Shown: positions 43,027 through 51,640 of the stretch, in pieces | How positions within the stretch are numbered: the first letter of the stretch is position 1 | Layout of the letters: every line of letters begins with the position of its first letter | Source of the DNA: Arthrobacter sp. CAU 1506 | GTDB taxonomy: Bacteria; Actinomycetota; Actinomycetes; Actinomycetales; Micrococcaceae | Assembly: GCF_005047635.1 (NCBI RefSeq) | Contig: NZ_SUKC01000009.1 | Coordinates: forward strand, 1 to 64,000 | Reading direction: 5' to 3' | Length of the DNA: 64,000 nt | Made by a program: the position numbers and the translations under genes | The notes under the pieces: model-generated | Database searches by the model: none | What the model was told of the DNA's origin: nothing | Seen by the model: only the letters and a program-made list of their open reading frames with translations

Positions 43027-44718
43027 ATGCGGATCGCCGTCGATCTCACAAAATGCCAAGGCTACGCCCAATGCGCCTTCCTGGCCCCGGAAGTCTTCCG
43101 CATCCAGGGGGACGAGGCGCTCACCTACGACCCGGACCCGGACGAAGCGCAGCGCATCAAAATCCGTCGGGCCGCTGCCGCGTGTCCGGTCCAGGCCATC
43201 AGCCTGGAGCACACGGACGGGCCGAACGAATCGCAGCATCCGGAAGGACGGCCGGGGACAGCTGGCGTCGCCGGTGACGGCCACGGCAACTCGTTCAAGA
43301 AAACGGGCCGGATCGTCATTGTCGGTGCATCGTTGACGGGGTTGCACGCGGCGGAGCGGCTGCGTGAGGAAGGCTTCACCGGCCCGCTGACCTTGGTCGG
43401 CGAGGAACCCCACGAGCCCTACGACCGGCCGCCGCTGTCCAAACAACTCCTGGCCGGGACGATGAGCTCGGCAGATACTTCGTTGCCCCAACGCCGGGAC
43501 ATCGCGGCCACCTGGCGGCTGGGAGTCGCGGCGACCGGGCTGGACCTGCGGGCCAAGCACGTCCGGCTCGCCGACGGGAGCCGGGTCGGCTTCGACAAGG
43601 TGCTGATCGCCACCGGACTGCGCTCCCGGCCCTGGCCGAACCCTGCCGAGGCAGCGCTGGAAGGAGTCTTGACGTTGCGCACCCGGGAGGACGCGTCGAA
43701 GCTCCGGCAGTTCCTGGCCGGGCGACCCCGCCGGGTGCTGGTCATCGGCGCCGGGTTCATCGGCTGCGAGGTCGCGTCCGTGTGCCGTGAACTCGGTCTC
43801 CCGGTCACCGTTGCCGAGGCCGGGCCGGCGCCCTTGGTCGCGGCCCTCGGCGGTACGATCGGCGCCATAGCCGGCGACCTGCAGCTCGAGAAAGGCGTGG
43901 ACCTGCGCTGCGGCGTCCGGGTCACTTCCCTCGAAGGGGATGCCGCAGGGCAGCTGCGCCGGGCCGTCTTGTCCGACGGGACAACGGTTGAGGCCGACGT
44001 GGCGGTCGCCGCGCTGGGCTCGGTCCGCAATGTCGAATGGCTCGCAGACTCCGGGTTGGCCTGCGGCGTGTGGGGAGTCGCCTGCGACGCCGGCTGCCGC
44101 GCTTTCGACGCGAACGGCCTGGTCACCGATGACGTCTTCGTGGCCGGGGACATAGCGCGCGCCCCGCAGCCGATGTACGGCTACCAGTTCCTGGCCATGG
44201 AGCACTGGGGCAACGCCATCTCGCAGGCCGAGGTTGCTGCGCACAATATGGTCAGCCGCGAGACCGAACGCTGGCCGCATCTGGCGGTGCCGCAATTCTG
44301 GTCGGTCCAGTTCGGCACCGAAATCAAGAGTGTGGGGGTTCCCTCGGCCGCCGATGAAGTCGCCATCGTCCAAGGATCGGTGGTACAGCGGCGCTTCCTG
44401 GCCGTCTACGGCTACAAGGGCCGCATTGTGGCGGCTGTTGCCTTCAACCAGAACAAGTGGCTCGAATTCTACGAACCGTTGATCGAACAGGCCGCGCCCT
44501 TCCCGCCGGCCTTCCACCACGTGGACGAGTCGGCCGATGGGCACGCCGTGCCGGCCGGCTTCAGGCCGGCGGTCAGCCCCACCCAGGACGCAACCGTCGT
44601 CGTGACCGGCCACGACCCCAACGAACGCCGCGCCCGACTGACCCACCCTGCCGCCGGCGACACACCGTCCCGGAGGCCGGCGGAAACCGCGCAACGATCA
44701 AAGGAGCATTCGCTATGA
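43027..44718 (+). CDS. [3Fe-4S] ferredoxin fused to FAD-dependent ferredoxin reductase
   Basis: 563 residues. Residues 1-65 form a small ferredoxin with Cys10, Cys16 and Cys53-Pro54; Tyr13 replaces the fourth cysteine, as in P450-linked [3Fe-4S] ferredoxins. A linker of about 25 residues leads to the reductase: FAD motif IVIVGASLTGLHAAERL, EEPHEPYDRPPLSKQ, the NAD(P)H motif VLVIGAGFIGCEVA and VFVAGDIAR. It should pass electrons from NAD(P)H to the P450 encoded next (ATGA overlap). I start at ATG 43027, where the ferredoxin begins, with GAGGAAG upstream. Confidence 0.9.
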   Translation: MRIAVDLTKCQGYAQCAFLAPEVFRIQGDEALTYDPDPDEAQRIKIRRAAAACPVQAISLEHTDGPNESQHPEGRPGTAGVAGDGHGNSFKKTGRIVIVGASLTGLHAAERLREEGFTGPLTLVGEEPHEPYDRPPLSKQLLAGTMSSADTSLPQRRDIAATWRLGVAATGLDLRAKHVRLADGSRVGFDKVLIATGLRSRPWPNPAEAALEGVLTLRTREDASKLRQFLAGRPRRVLVIGAGFIGCEVASVCRELGLPVTVAEAGPAPLVAALGGTIGAIAGDLQLEKGVDLRCGVRVTSLEGDAAGQLRRAVLSDGTTVEADVAVAALGSVRNVEWLADSGLACGVWGVACDAGCRAFDANGLVTDDVFVAGDIARAPQPMYGYQFLAMEHWGNAISQAEVAAHNMVSRETERWPHLAVPQFWSVQFGTEIKSVGVPSAADEVAIVQGSVVQRRFLAVYGYKGRIVAAVAFNQNKWLEFYEPLIEQAAPFPPAFHHVDESADGHAVPAGFRPAVSPTQDATVVVTGHDPNERRARLTHPAAGDTPSRRPAETAQRSKEHSL

Positions 44719-45959
44719 CCCCCGCCAGCTCATGGGAGCAGGTCCTCGACTACTCCAACCGGGCCAACCCCTACCCGTTTTATGCTGACCTCCGCAAAAC
44801 ACCGGTGACGCGGCTGCCGGACGGAACCTATCTGGTCAGCACCTACGCCGAGGTCGTCTCGCTGTTGCACGATCCGCGGGTCAGCTCCGAGATCAGCCGC
44901 AATCCTGCCGCAGCCGCAGCCGGTGTCTCCGGGGACCAGGGCGACGGCGCCGACATGACGCCAACGTTCCTGAGCATGGATCCGCCCGACCACGATAAGT
45001 TCCGCCGGATGACCATGCGCCACTTCGGGCCGCCGACGACGCCCGGCCGGATCGCCGGGATGGAGCCACGGATGAAGGAAATCGTCACCGGCCTGATCGA
45101 CAAGATGGCGGGTCGCAGCAGGATCGACGTCGTCGATGAACTGGCCTATCCGCTGCCGGTCACGGTGATCTGCGAGCTGCTCGGCGTGCCTGAGAGCGAC
45201 GAGCAGCGCTTTCGGGTCTGGGTGGACGTTGCCCTGCAATCCACTGATCCGGGTCTGGACCCTGAAACCCAGCAGAAAAAGCGCGCGGAAGCCGGTGCGG
45301 AGCTGCGCGCCTTCATGGAAGAACTGGTCGAGTCCCACCGAAAGTCACCGGGCGACGACATGCTCTCGGCCATGGCCACCGACGACGGGCCGGAAGGCAG
45401 CATGCCGGCGGATCAGCTGGTGGGCACCGGCCTCCTGCTGCTCATTGCCGGACACGAAACCACCGTGAACCTCATCGCCAACGGCGCTCTGACCCTGCTC
45501 CGCCACCCGCACCAGCTGGAGCGACTGCGCAACGACCCCGAGCTGGCCATCCCGATGGTGGAGGAACTGCTGCGCTATGAACCGCCGGTGCATTTCGTCC
45601 CGTTCCGCACAGCCCTCGACGATATCGACATCGCCGGCACGACCATCCCGGCCGGAGCTTCCTTCACGCTGCTCCTGGCCGCAGCCAACCGGGACCCGGC
45701 CCACGTCACTGACCCCGACCTCTTCATTCCGGACCGGCCCAACAACGGCCACCTAGGCTTCGGCGGCGGCATCCACCTCTGCTTCGGAGCACCCCTGGCC
45801 CGGTTGGAAGCCCAGATCGCCCTCGCCGCATTCGCCAGCAGAATCGAGAACCCGAGGCTGGTGGACGACCCGCCGGAATACCGGCCCAGCCCCTTCCTGC
45901 GGGGGCCTTCCCACCTCCCGATAGACATCGACGGCATCGCCGGGACTGGAACGCGCTGA
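44715..45959 (+). CDS. Cytochrome P450
   Basis: 414 residues, a soluble bacterial class I P450. The I-helix oxygen site is AGHETTVNLI (about residue 247), the ExxR pair is in EELLRYEPP (about 285), and the heme loop is FGGGIHLCFGAPLARLE (about 350, proximal cysteine). FLSMDPPDHDKFRRMTMRHF is typical of the bacterial families. AAGGAG precedes the ATG, which overlaps the upstream redox gene. The substrate is unknown; the tailored electron chain suggests catabolic or biosynthetic hydroxylation. A long inverted repeat begins in its stop codon. Confidence 0.95.
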   Translation: MTPASSWEQVLDYSNRANPYPFYADLRKTPVTRLPDGTYLVSTYAEVVSLLHDPRVSSEISRNPAAAAAGVSGDQGDGADMTPTFLSMDPPDHDKFRRMTMRHFGPPTTPGRIAGMEPRMKEIVTGLIDKMAGRSRIDVVDELAYPLPVTVICELLGVPESDEQRFRVWVDVALQSTDPGLDPETQQKKRAEAGAELRAFMEELVESHRKSPGDDMLSAMATDDGPEGSMPADQLVGTGLLLLIAGHETTVNLIANGALTLLRHPHQLERLRNDPELAIPMVEELLRYEPPVHFVPFRTALDDIDIAGTTIPAGASFTLLLAAANRDPAHVTDPDLFIPDRPNNGHLGFGGGIHLCFGAPLARLEAQIALAAFASRIENPRLVDDPPEYRPSPFLRGPSHLPIDIDGIAGTGTR

Positions 45960-46032
45960 GGCCGGCCGCGGATACCCCCTGCAGCCCTCCTGCTGCTGCC
46001 GCCGCCGTGCCCGCGAGAGGTGCCGGCCTCAG
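45956..46032 (+). repeat. Inverted repeat flanking the P450 gene end
   Basis: CTGAGGCCGGC (45956-45966, containing the P450 stop) is perfectly complementary to 46022-46032, with a 55-bp G/C-rich loop of its own. A large stem-loop with the stop codon inside could serve as terminator or stability element. There is no T run. Confidence 0.55.
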
Positions 46033-46113
46033 GAATTCCCAAGGTGCGGGGCAGATTTTGCGGTTACTGTGAGCCATCGGTAAGAGCACATGGGGATGTT
46101 TGGGGGAACCGAA

Positions 46114-47382
46114 ATGTTGTCTAGCCGCCTTGATGAGGTGCGTCCGCAGCGCACACGCACCTCGCGGATTCTGGCCTATACGGCCGCGGCATCCGCCTTT
46201 GCGTTGACCGGGGCGTTGATTGCGGGCACCGCGGCGCCGGCTGCGCCGGGCGGCTTCTCCTCGCCGTCAGCCAGTCCGTCAGCGAACCCGTCGCCTCATC
46301 CGACGCTGCGGACCATCGCCGTCGTCAAGCCGCTGGTCGTCAGCGGGACCGCCCGCTATGACAGCACCATCAAGGCAACTGGAGCGTGGACGCCCGGATC
46401 CAACGCGACTTACCAGTGGTACCGGAACTCTGTTGCCATCAAGGGTGCAACCGGCACATCCCTGAGGCTGGGCACGGCTGACATCCGGGCCAAGATCCAT
46501 GTGGTGGCTGTGGTCAAACTCTCCGGCTACGCCACCCGAACGGACACCTCATCGTCGGTCACGGTGGGTCCGGCACTCTTCACATCCGCGCCTGCCCCGA
46601 CGATCTCCGGAACGGCGAAGGTGGGGCACAAGCTTACGGTGTCGGCGGGAGCATGGGCGCCGGCTGCGGCAACCCTCGGTTACCAGTGGTACCGCAACGG
46701 CCAGGCGGTCAGTGGGGCAACCGCGGTGACTTATACCTTGACGGCGGCGGACAAGGGGGCCGACCTCAAGGCCCGGGTGCGCGCGGCTAAGGGCGGCTAC
46801 ACCACCACGGACAGGCACAGCGCCCCGGTCAAGGTCGCCGCAGGAACCATCAGCGCCACCAAAGCCTTCAAGATCAGCGGTACCGCCCGGTACGGCAGTA
46901 CGTTGAAGGTCTCGCAAGGCTGGACGCCGGGCGTCAAGATCACCTACCAGTGGTACCGCAACGGAAAGCCGGTAAAGGGTGCCACCAAGTCGTCGTTCGC
47001 CTTGTCTGCAAAGGACATCGGCGCCAAAATTACGGTCCGGGCCACCGTCACCAAGCCCGGCTACTCCTCCCGAGCAGTCACCGCCAAGGCTGTCTCCGTG
47101 GGTAAAGCGGTGTTCAGCGTGAAAACGGCGCCGAAAATCACGGGCACCAAAAAGGCGGGGGCCATCCTACGGGCCACCACTGGATCGTTCTCGGCGAAGC
47201 CGACCTCCTACGGCCACCAGTGGTACCGCAACGGCAAACCAATCAGCGGAGCGAAGAAATCCAGCTACCGGGTGGTCAAGGCCGACCGAGGCCAGAAGAT
47301 CAGCGTCCGCGTCACCGCGAAGAGGACGTACTACGTCAACAAGACGGCACGCAGCGCGTCCGTGCGGATCGCAGCCCGCTAG
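46114..47382 (+). CDS. Secreted protein with four Ig-like YQWYRNG repeats
   Basis: About 422 residues. A basic N-terminus precedes a hydrophobic signal segment (LAYTAAASAFALTGALIAGTAA) and a Ser/Pro linker. Four repeats of about 85 residues follow, each with QWYRN and a GAT-like turn, a beta-sandwich module common at the end of actinobacterial cell-wall enzymes. No enzymatic domain or LPXTG motif is present. I start at ATG 46114 because GGGGGAACC precedes it; ATG 46090 is the alternative. It probably binds cell wall or polysaccharide. It stands alone after the P450 operon. Confidence 0.75.
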   Translation: MLSSRLDEVRPQRTRTSRILAYTAAASAFALTGALIAGTAAPAAPGGFSSPSASPSANPSPHPTLRTIAVVKPLVVSGTARYDSTIKATGAWTPGSNATYQWYRNSVAIKGATGTSLRLGTADIRAKIHVVAVVKLSGYATRTDTSSSVTVGPALFTSAPAPTISGTAKVGHKLTVSAGAWAPAAATLGYQWYRNGQAVSGATAVTYTLTAADKGADLKARVRAAKGGYTTTDRHSAPVKVAAGTISATKAFKISGTARYGSTLKVSQGWTPGVKITYQWYRNGKPVKGATKSSFALSAKDIGAKITVRATVTKPGYSSRAVTAKAVSVGKAVFSVKTAPKITGTKKAGAILRATTGSFSAKPTSYGHQWYRNGKPISGAKKSSYRVVKADRGQKISVRVTAKRTYYVNKTARSASVRIAAR

Positions 47383-47467
47383 GCGCCGAGTGCTCCTGAC
47401 CTGACAGGCGACGACGGCGGGGCTGCCTTGCCCGGACGTAGGATGGGTCCGGATAAGGAGGCCCATC

Positions 47468-47923
47468 ATGGATCGCCTGCGTATTGCGGCACGGCTGGTG
47501 CTGCCGGCCCTCTGGCTGGGCCTGATCATCGGCATTTCGCTGATCGAGGCCCCGCTGAAGTTCCAGGCTCCCGGCATCACCATTCCGCTGGGGCTGGGCA
47601 TCGGCCGGCTGGTGTTCACGGCGATGAACATTGTGGAGCTGGTGCTGGCCGGGCTGCTGGTGCTGTCCCTGGTGGGGCAGCGCGTGGACCGCAGGTTCTG
47701 GGCTCTGGTGGGAGGCGCCGTCGTCGTGCTGTTGGCCAAAGTGATGGTGATCCGGCCGCTGCTCAACCGCCGGACTGACATGGTGCTGGCAGGCACCGAC
47801 GACGGCGGGTCCGCGCTCCACTATGTGTACATCGCGGCGGACGGCGTCCTGATCATTCTGCTGGTCTTGATGCTGGTCGCCGCAGCACGCCGCTGGGTGC
47901 CGACGCCCGCCGGCCGCCCCTGA
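47468..47923 (+). CDS. Small four-helix membrane protein, unknown
   Basis: 151 residues with hydrophobic segments around 9-25, 45-68, 78-95 and 122-145. GLIIGISLIEAPLKFQAPGI after helix 1 is reminiscent of DUF4149-like membrane proteins, but I am not sure. The ribosome site AAGGAGG is strong. It converges with the protoglobin gene across 4 bp. Confidence 0.6.
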   Translation: MDRLRIAARLVLPALWLGLIIGISLIEAPLKFQAPGITIPLGLGIGRLVFTAMNIVELVLAGLLVLSLVGQRVDRRFWALVGGAVVVLLAKVMVIRPLLNRRTDMVLAGTDDGGSALHYVYIAADGVLIILLVLMLVAAARRWVPTPAGRP

Positions 47924-47927
47924 CCGG

Positions 47928-48527
47928 TTACCACTCGCCCGGGAGCGCGTAGGGCCGGGACCAGAGTGCAATCTGCAGGATCACTGCCTTCAGCCAGGCC
48001 TGCATCATGGCATCCACGTCCTGCGCGGAATCACTTCCGCGGGACAGGAAAGGCCGCATGGTGGTGACCACCGGCCCGATCAGTGCGATCAGGTACCGCA
48101 GCGGGACCACCTGGGTGGAGCCTACGTGGTCCGTGTCGTTCTTGTGCTCGGGGGTGTGCCGCAAGGCAATCTCGTTCTGGTAGTCCAACCACTCCTGGTC
48201 ATAGGGCTTGGTGCAGGTGTCCCGGATCCACTGGCCGAACCGCAAACGGACAGCCCCCAGATACTCTGCGATCGGCGGGCCGTCTGGACGGGAGAAATGC
48301 TCCACCAGATGGGGCTGGCTCGCGATGAAGCTGTACCAAACATCGAGTATCTCCTCGACCTGGTCGTCGAGGACCGCTCCGGCCCGGCGCAGCATGGCGG
48401 CATCCTCCTCACCGAACATGGCGCTGGCCTTGAGCTCGTCAAGTTCGGCCAGTGTGACCGGTGACTGGGCCACCGTGCCGTACTCGTAACCCGGGATGTC
48501 GGAACCGCTGGATGCATGGACTGACAT
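47928..48527 (-). CDS. Protoglobin-domain protein
   Basis: 199 residues, a single globin-coupled-sensor/protoglobin domain without an attached output module. ILDVWYSFIASQPHLVEHF matches the distal region. The proximal heme histidine is expected in NEIALRHTPEHKNDTDHV. It should bind heme and O2, CO or NO; the physiological role of stand-alone protoglobins is unclear. The start is ATG 48527 with GGAGG seven bases upstream. It is followed by nothing on its strand and ends 4 bp from the membrane-protein gene. Confidence 0.83.
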   Translation of the reverse strand: MSVHASSGSDIPGYEYGTVAQSPVTLAELDELKASAMFGEEDAAMLRRAGAVLDDQVEEILDVWYSFIASQPHLVEHFSRPDGPPIAEYLGAVRLRFGQWIRDTCTKPYDQEWLDYQNEIALRHTPEHKNDTDHVGSTQVVPLRYLIALIGPVVTTMRPFLSRGSDSAQDVDAMMQAWLKAVILQIALWSRPYALPGEW

Positions 48528-48585
48528 GGCAGTGCCTCCGTTGAAGGGGTGAATGCATGGTGCCCGAACCGCCATTGATACTCCC

Positions 48586-48616
48586 GCCCGGCAGCGGGGT
48601 CAACGCCCCGCCGGGC
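48586..48616 (-). terminator. Terminator of the MFS gene
   Basis: GCCCGGC (48586-48592) pairs with 48610-48616, and GGGG (48596-48599) with CCCC (48606-48609), leaving an AGC bulge and a 6-nt loop. It begins 19 bp after the MFS stop on the minus strand. There is no T run. Confidence 0.6.
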
Positions 48617-48634
48617 TGCTGGATCCGGACGAAC

Positions 48635-50164
48635 CTAGTTGCCGAAAGCAGGTGGTGCGACCTCGTCCGGCCGGGCTTCTTGCTCCTTTTTGCTGCGCTC
48701 GGACGGCACGGTGACGATGATCGAGGCGATGGCGACGACCACCATGAACACGTTGAACAGCAGTCCGACGGCGCCGCCGAAGCGCAGCGCCACGTTGTCT
48801 TGGCGGCCGAGGAAGATGCCCCAGGACTGGATGATTTGCGGGTCCACCGCTTGGGCCGCCACGTACAGGGCAGCGGAAATGGCGACGCCGATCGCATTGC
48901 CGAGCGAGGACGCCATCTTGTAGATGCCGGAAGCGGCGCCCACTTGGGCATCCGGGACGTTGGACAGCGCCGCATCGGTGGACGGGGTGGCGTAGAAACC
49001 CAGGCCCACACCGAAGAGCGTGAATCCGATGACGGTGAGCACGATGTACTCGCCGATGCGCAGGAAGGTGGTGGAGCACAGCAGGATCCCGATTCCGGTG
49101 ATCATGCTGCCCCACAGCATGGGCTTCTTCGGACCGAACCGCTGCAGCAGCTTCTCACCCACGCGGATGGTGGCCAGGATGGCGATCAGATAGCCGAGCG
49201 TCATCAGGCCCGACTGCAGCGAATTTAACCCGGCGGCGACCTGGACCAATCCCAGCGAGACGATCAGGGTGCCCGCGGCGCCGTTGAGCAGGAAGTTGGA
49301 CAACGTTGCGCCGGTGAAGGTGCCGTTGCTGAACAGCTTCAAGTCCACGAACGCGAAGCTGCGGTGGGTCTCGATCTGCAGGAAGAGCAAGCCGAACACC
49401 ACGAACGCGGCCACCAGGCTCAGCCCGGTCCAGCTGAACCAGCCGATTGCCGGGCCCTGCGAAATGTAGACGTTGATGGCCACCAGCATGATGATGAAGC
49501 ACGCCAGGCCGGCCCAATCGAAGTGGCGCTCGCCGGCGTTGGGGTCGACGGGGGCACGCGACTCCGGCGTACCCCTGAGCAGGAACAGGGCCAGCACGGA
49601 CAGCACAATCGAAATCCAGAAGATGGACCGCCAGCCCAGGAAGGACGAGGCCATCAGCCCGCCGAACAGTGCGCAGAATCCTGAACCGCCCCAGGAGCCG
49701 ATGGACCAGAACGACAGCGCGCGCTGCCGGTCCTTGCCCTCGTAGTAGCTCTTGATCAAAGCCATGGTGGAGGGCATGATGCATGCCGCGGAAAGTCCCT
49801 GGATGGCGCGGCCGCCGAGCAGCATGAAGTCCGTCAGCCCGCCGAGGTTTTCCGGCGTCAGCGCGATCAGCAGCGACCCCAGGATGCTCAGGTAGATGCC
49901 GACGAACATGATCTTGGCGCGGCCGATCCGGTCGGCAAGGCCGCCGGCGACCACGATGAAGATCCCGGAGAACAGCGACGTGATCGAGACGGCCAGGTTG
50001 GCCAGCGTTTGTTCGACGCCGAGCTGGTCCTTGATGCCGGGGATGACATTGAGCAGTGTCTGGGCGAAGAGCCAGAAGTTGATGACGGCCAGGACGATGC
50101 CCAGCAGCCACTTGTCGGTCGGTTTCCAATCGGTCCGGACCGGGACAGATGTTGATGAGGTCAT
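48635..50164 (-). CDS. MFS transporter (DHA2-type)
   Basis: About 509 residues, 14 hydrophobic segments. LADRIGRAKIMFVGIYLSILGSLLIA is the conserved inter-helix 2-3 loop, followed by GRAIQGLSAACIMPSTMALI. Fourteen helices and the length point to the DHA2 drug/proton group, though such carriers next to hydrolases often import peptides or aromatic acids. The start is ATG 50164 (TTG 50173 has no ribosome site). It lies 12 bp after the amidohydrolase stop, so the two form one unit. Confidence 0.85.
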   Translation of the reverse strand: MTSSTSVPVRTDWKPTDKWLLGIVLAVINFWLFAQTLLNVIPGIKDQLGVEQTLANLAVSITSLFSGIFIVVAGGLADRIGRAKIMFVGIYLSILGSLLIALTPENLGGLTDFMLLGGRAIQGLSAACIMPSTMALIKSYYEGKDRQRALSFWSIGSWGGSGFCALFGGLMASSFLGWRSIFWISIVLSVLALFLLRGTPESRAPVDPNAGERHFDWAGLACFIIMLVAINVYISQGPAIGWFSWTGLSLVAAFVVFGLLFLQIETHRSFAFVDLKLFSNGTFTGATLSNFLLNGAAGTLIVSLGLVQVAAGLNSLQSGLMTLGYLIAILATIRVGEKLLQRFGPKKPMLWGSMITGIGILLCSTTFLRIGEYIVLTVIGFTLFGVGLGFYATPSTDAALSNVPDAQVGAASGIYKMASSLGNAIGVAISAALYVAAQAVDPQIIQSWGIFLGRQDNVALRFGGAVGLLFNVFMVVVAIASIIVTVPSERSKKEQEARPDEVAPPAFGN

Positions 50165-50176
50165 GGGAAACAACCC

Positions 50177-51403
50177 CTACGGTGCCAAGTACGCCAGCGC
50201 GGCAACGACCTGAGTCTGGGTGGCGACCGAGAGTGTCGGGTCGATGGCGGGGGCGAAGAACGGTGAATGGTTCGCCGGAATGTCCTCGGAGACGGTGCCC
50301 TTCTCCACGGCTTTCCGGTAGATGTCGGCCGGCACGGAGCCGACCGTCCAGTAGCTGTACGGAACCCCGAACGCGTCCGGAATCCGGCTGAAGTCCTCGG
50401 AGGCCGTGACCGGCTCGGCGTGGAAGACCCGGTCGGCACCGAAATGCTCGGTGAACGCGGCAGTGATCTTCTGGGTGGTTTCCGCGTCGTTGCTGGTCAG
50501 CGGGAACTGGTCGTAGTACTCGAAGTCAGGGTCGCGGGGCGATCCGGCGGCCGCGCACTCGCCGCGGACAATCCGTTCGATCGAGGCCATGATCCGTTCC
50601 CGCAGTGCCACATCGTAGGTGCGCAGGTTCAGCAGCAGCTCCGCACGGTCCGGAATGATGTTCGATTTGGTGCCTGCGTTGGAGGCGCCGACGGTCACCA
50701 CCGCGAACTCGCCCGGCTTGGTCTCGCGGGACACGATGGTCTGCAGCCGCAGCACAATCGAGGCCGCCAGCACCACCGGGTCCACCGCATTATGTGGCAT
50801 CGAGCCGTGCGCCCCGCGGCCGTGGACCGTGACTTTCAGGGAGTCGCCGGCCGAGAGGATCGGTCCCGCCGTCGTGCCCACAGTGCCCGCCTCGAACGGC
50901 ATCACATGCTGGGCGAAGGCGACGTCGGGCTGGGGCAGTTTGTCGGTCAGGCCGTCGGCCACCATCGCCTGCGCACCGGCGGCTACCTCTTCGCCGGGCT
51001 GGAAGAGCGCCACGTAGGTGCCGGCCCACCCAGCCCGGTGCGTGGCCATCAGCTTGGCCGCCCCCAGCAAGGAGACCACGTGCAGGTCATGGCCGCAGGC
51101 GTGCATCACCCCCGTGGTTTCGGAGGCATAGTCCAGTCCGGTGGCCTCGGCTACCGGCAGCGCATCCGTGTCAGCTCTGGCCAGCACGGTGCGGCCCGGA
51201 CCGTTCTCCAAGACACCGACGATGCCGGTGCCGCCGATGCGCTGGACCTGGTATCCGAAGCCGGCCAGTTCGCTTTCGATCCGGCCCGCTGTGCGGTGTT
51301 CTTCCATGCTGAGCTCGGGGGCCCGGTGCAGTTCTTTGTACAGGTCCCGTTGCCAGTCCAGCCCCTGTTCAAGCGAAGCGAAAACGTCGTCCGGGATGGC
51401 CAT
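50177..51403 (-). CDS. M20-family amidohydrolase
   Basis: About 408 residues of the M20D (hippurate/IAA-amino acid hydrolase) type. LHRAPELSMEEHRTAG, the first metal region MHACGHDLHVVSLLGAAK, the FQPGEEVAAGAQAM segment and the PVTASEDFS segment are all present. A dimerisation domain is in the centre. It would cleave N-acylated amino acids such as hippurate; with benzyl-alcohol genes next door, release of benzoate from hippurate is an attractive guess. The start is ATG 51403, with GAGGG upstream; the longer frame runs through the hairpin repeat. It is followed by the MFS gene. Confidence 0.88.
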   Translation of the reverse strand: MAIPDDVFASLEQGLDWQRDLYKELHRAPELSMEEHRTAGRIESELAGFGYQVQRIGGTGIVGVLENGPGRTVLARADTDALPVAEATGLDYASETTGVMHACGHDLHVVSLLGAAKLMATHRAGWAGTYVALFQPGEEVAAGAQAMVADGLTDKLPQPDVAFAQHVMPFEAGTVGTTAGPILSAGDSLKVTVHGRGAHGSMPHNAVDPVVLAASIVLRLQTIVSRETKPGEFAVVTVGASNAGTKSNIIPDRAELLLNLRTYDVALRERIMASIERIVRGECAAAGSPRDPDFEYYDQFPLTSNDAETTQKITAAFTEHFGADRVFHAEPVTASEDFSRIPDAFGVPYSYWTVGSVPADIYRKAVEKGTVSEDIPANHSPFFAPAIDPTLSVATQTQVVAALAYLAP

Positions 51404-51501
51404 AGTGCCCTCTTCTCCTCCGCCGGCACGGGAAGCGCGCAGGCACGCGGCTCCCGGAGGCCCGGTTTCCCTTAACGTAGACCCGCGCCTGCCCGCAGAC
51501 A

Positions 51502-51553
51502 ACGACGCCGGTGCCTCGGTGGGGTGCGAAACCCACTGAGGCACCGGCGTCGT
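51502..51553. repeat. Long hairpin repeat (copy 2) between benzaldehyde dehydrogenase and amidohydrolase genes
   Basis: A perfect 16-bp outer stem (51502-51517 with 51538-51553), one G-T pair and a 5-bp GTGGG/CCCAC inner stem close on the loop GTGCGAAA. The same loop core TGCGAA and inner stem are in copy 1 at 38944. It starts 88 bp after the benzaldehyde dehydrogenase stop. Confidence 0.8.
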
Positions 51554-51640
51554 GATGGTGCACGTCAGGCGGCGTAGTACCGCCTGGCCCGTGCAGCCTG
51601 GACGGTCAGTTTGGCGCCAGCTGTAGCGCCAGCCGCCTGG

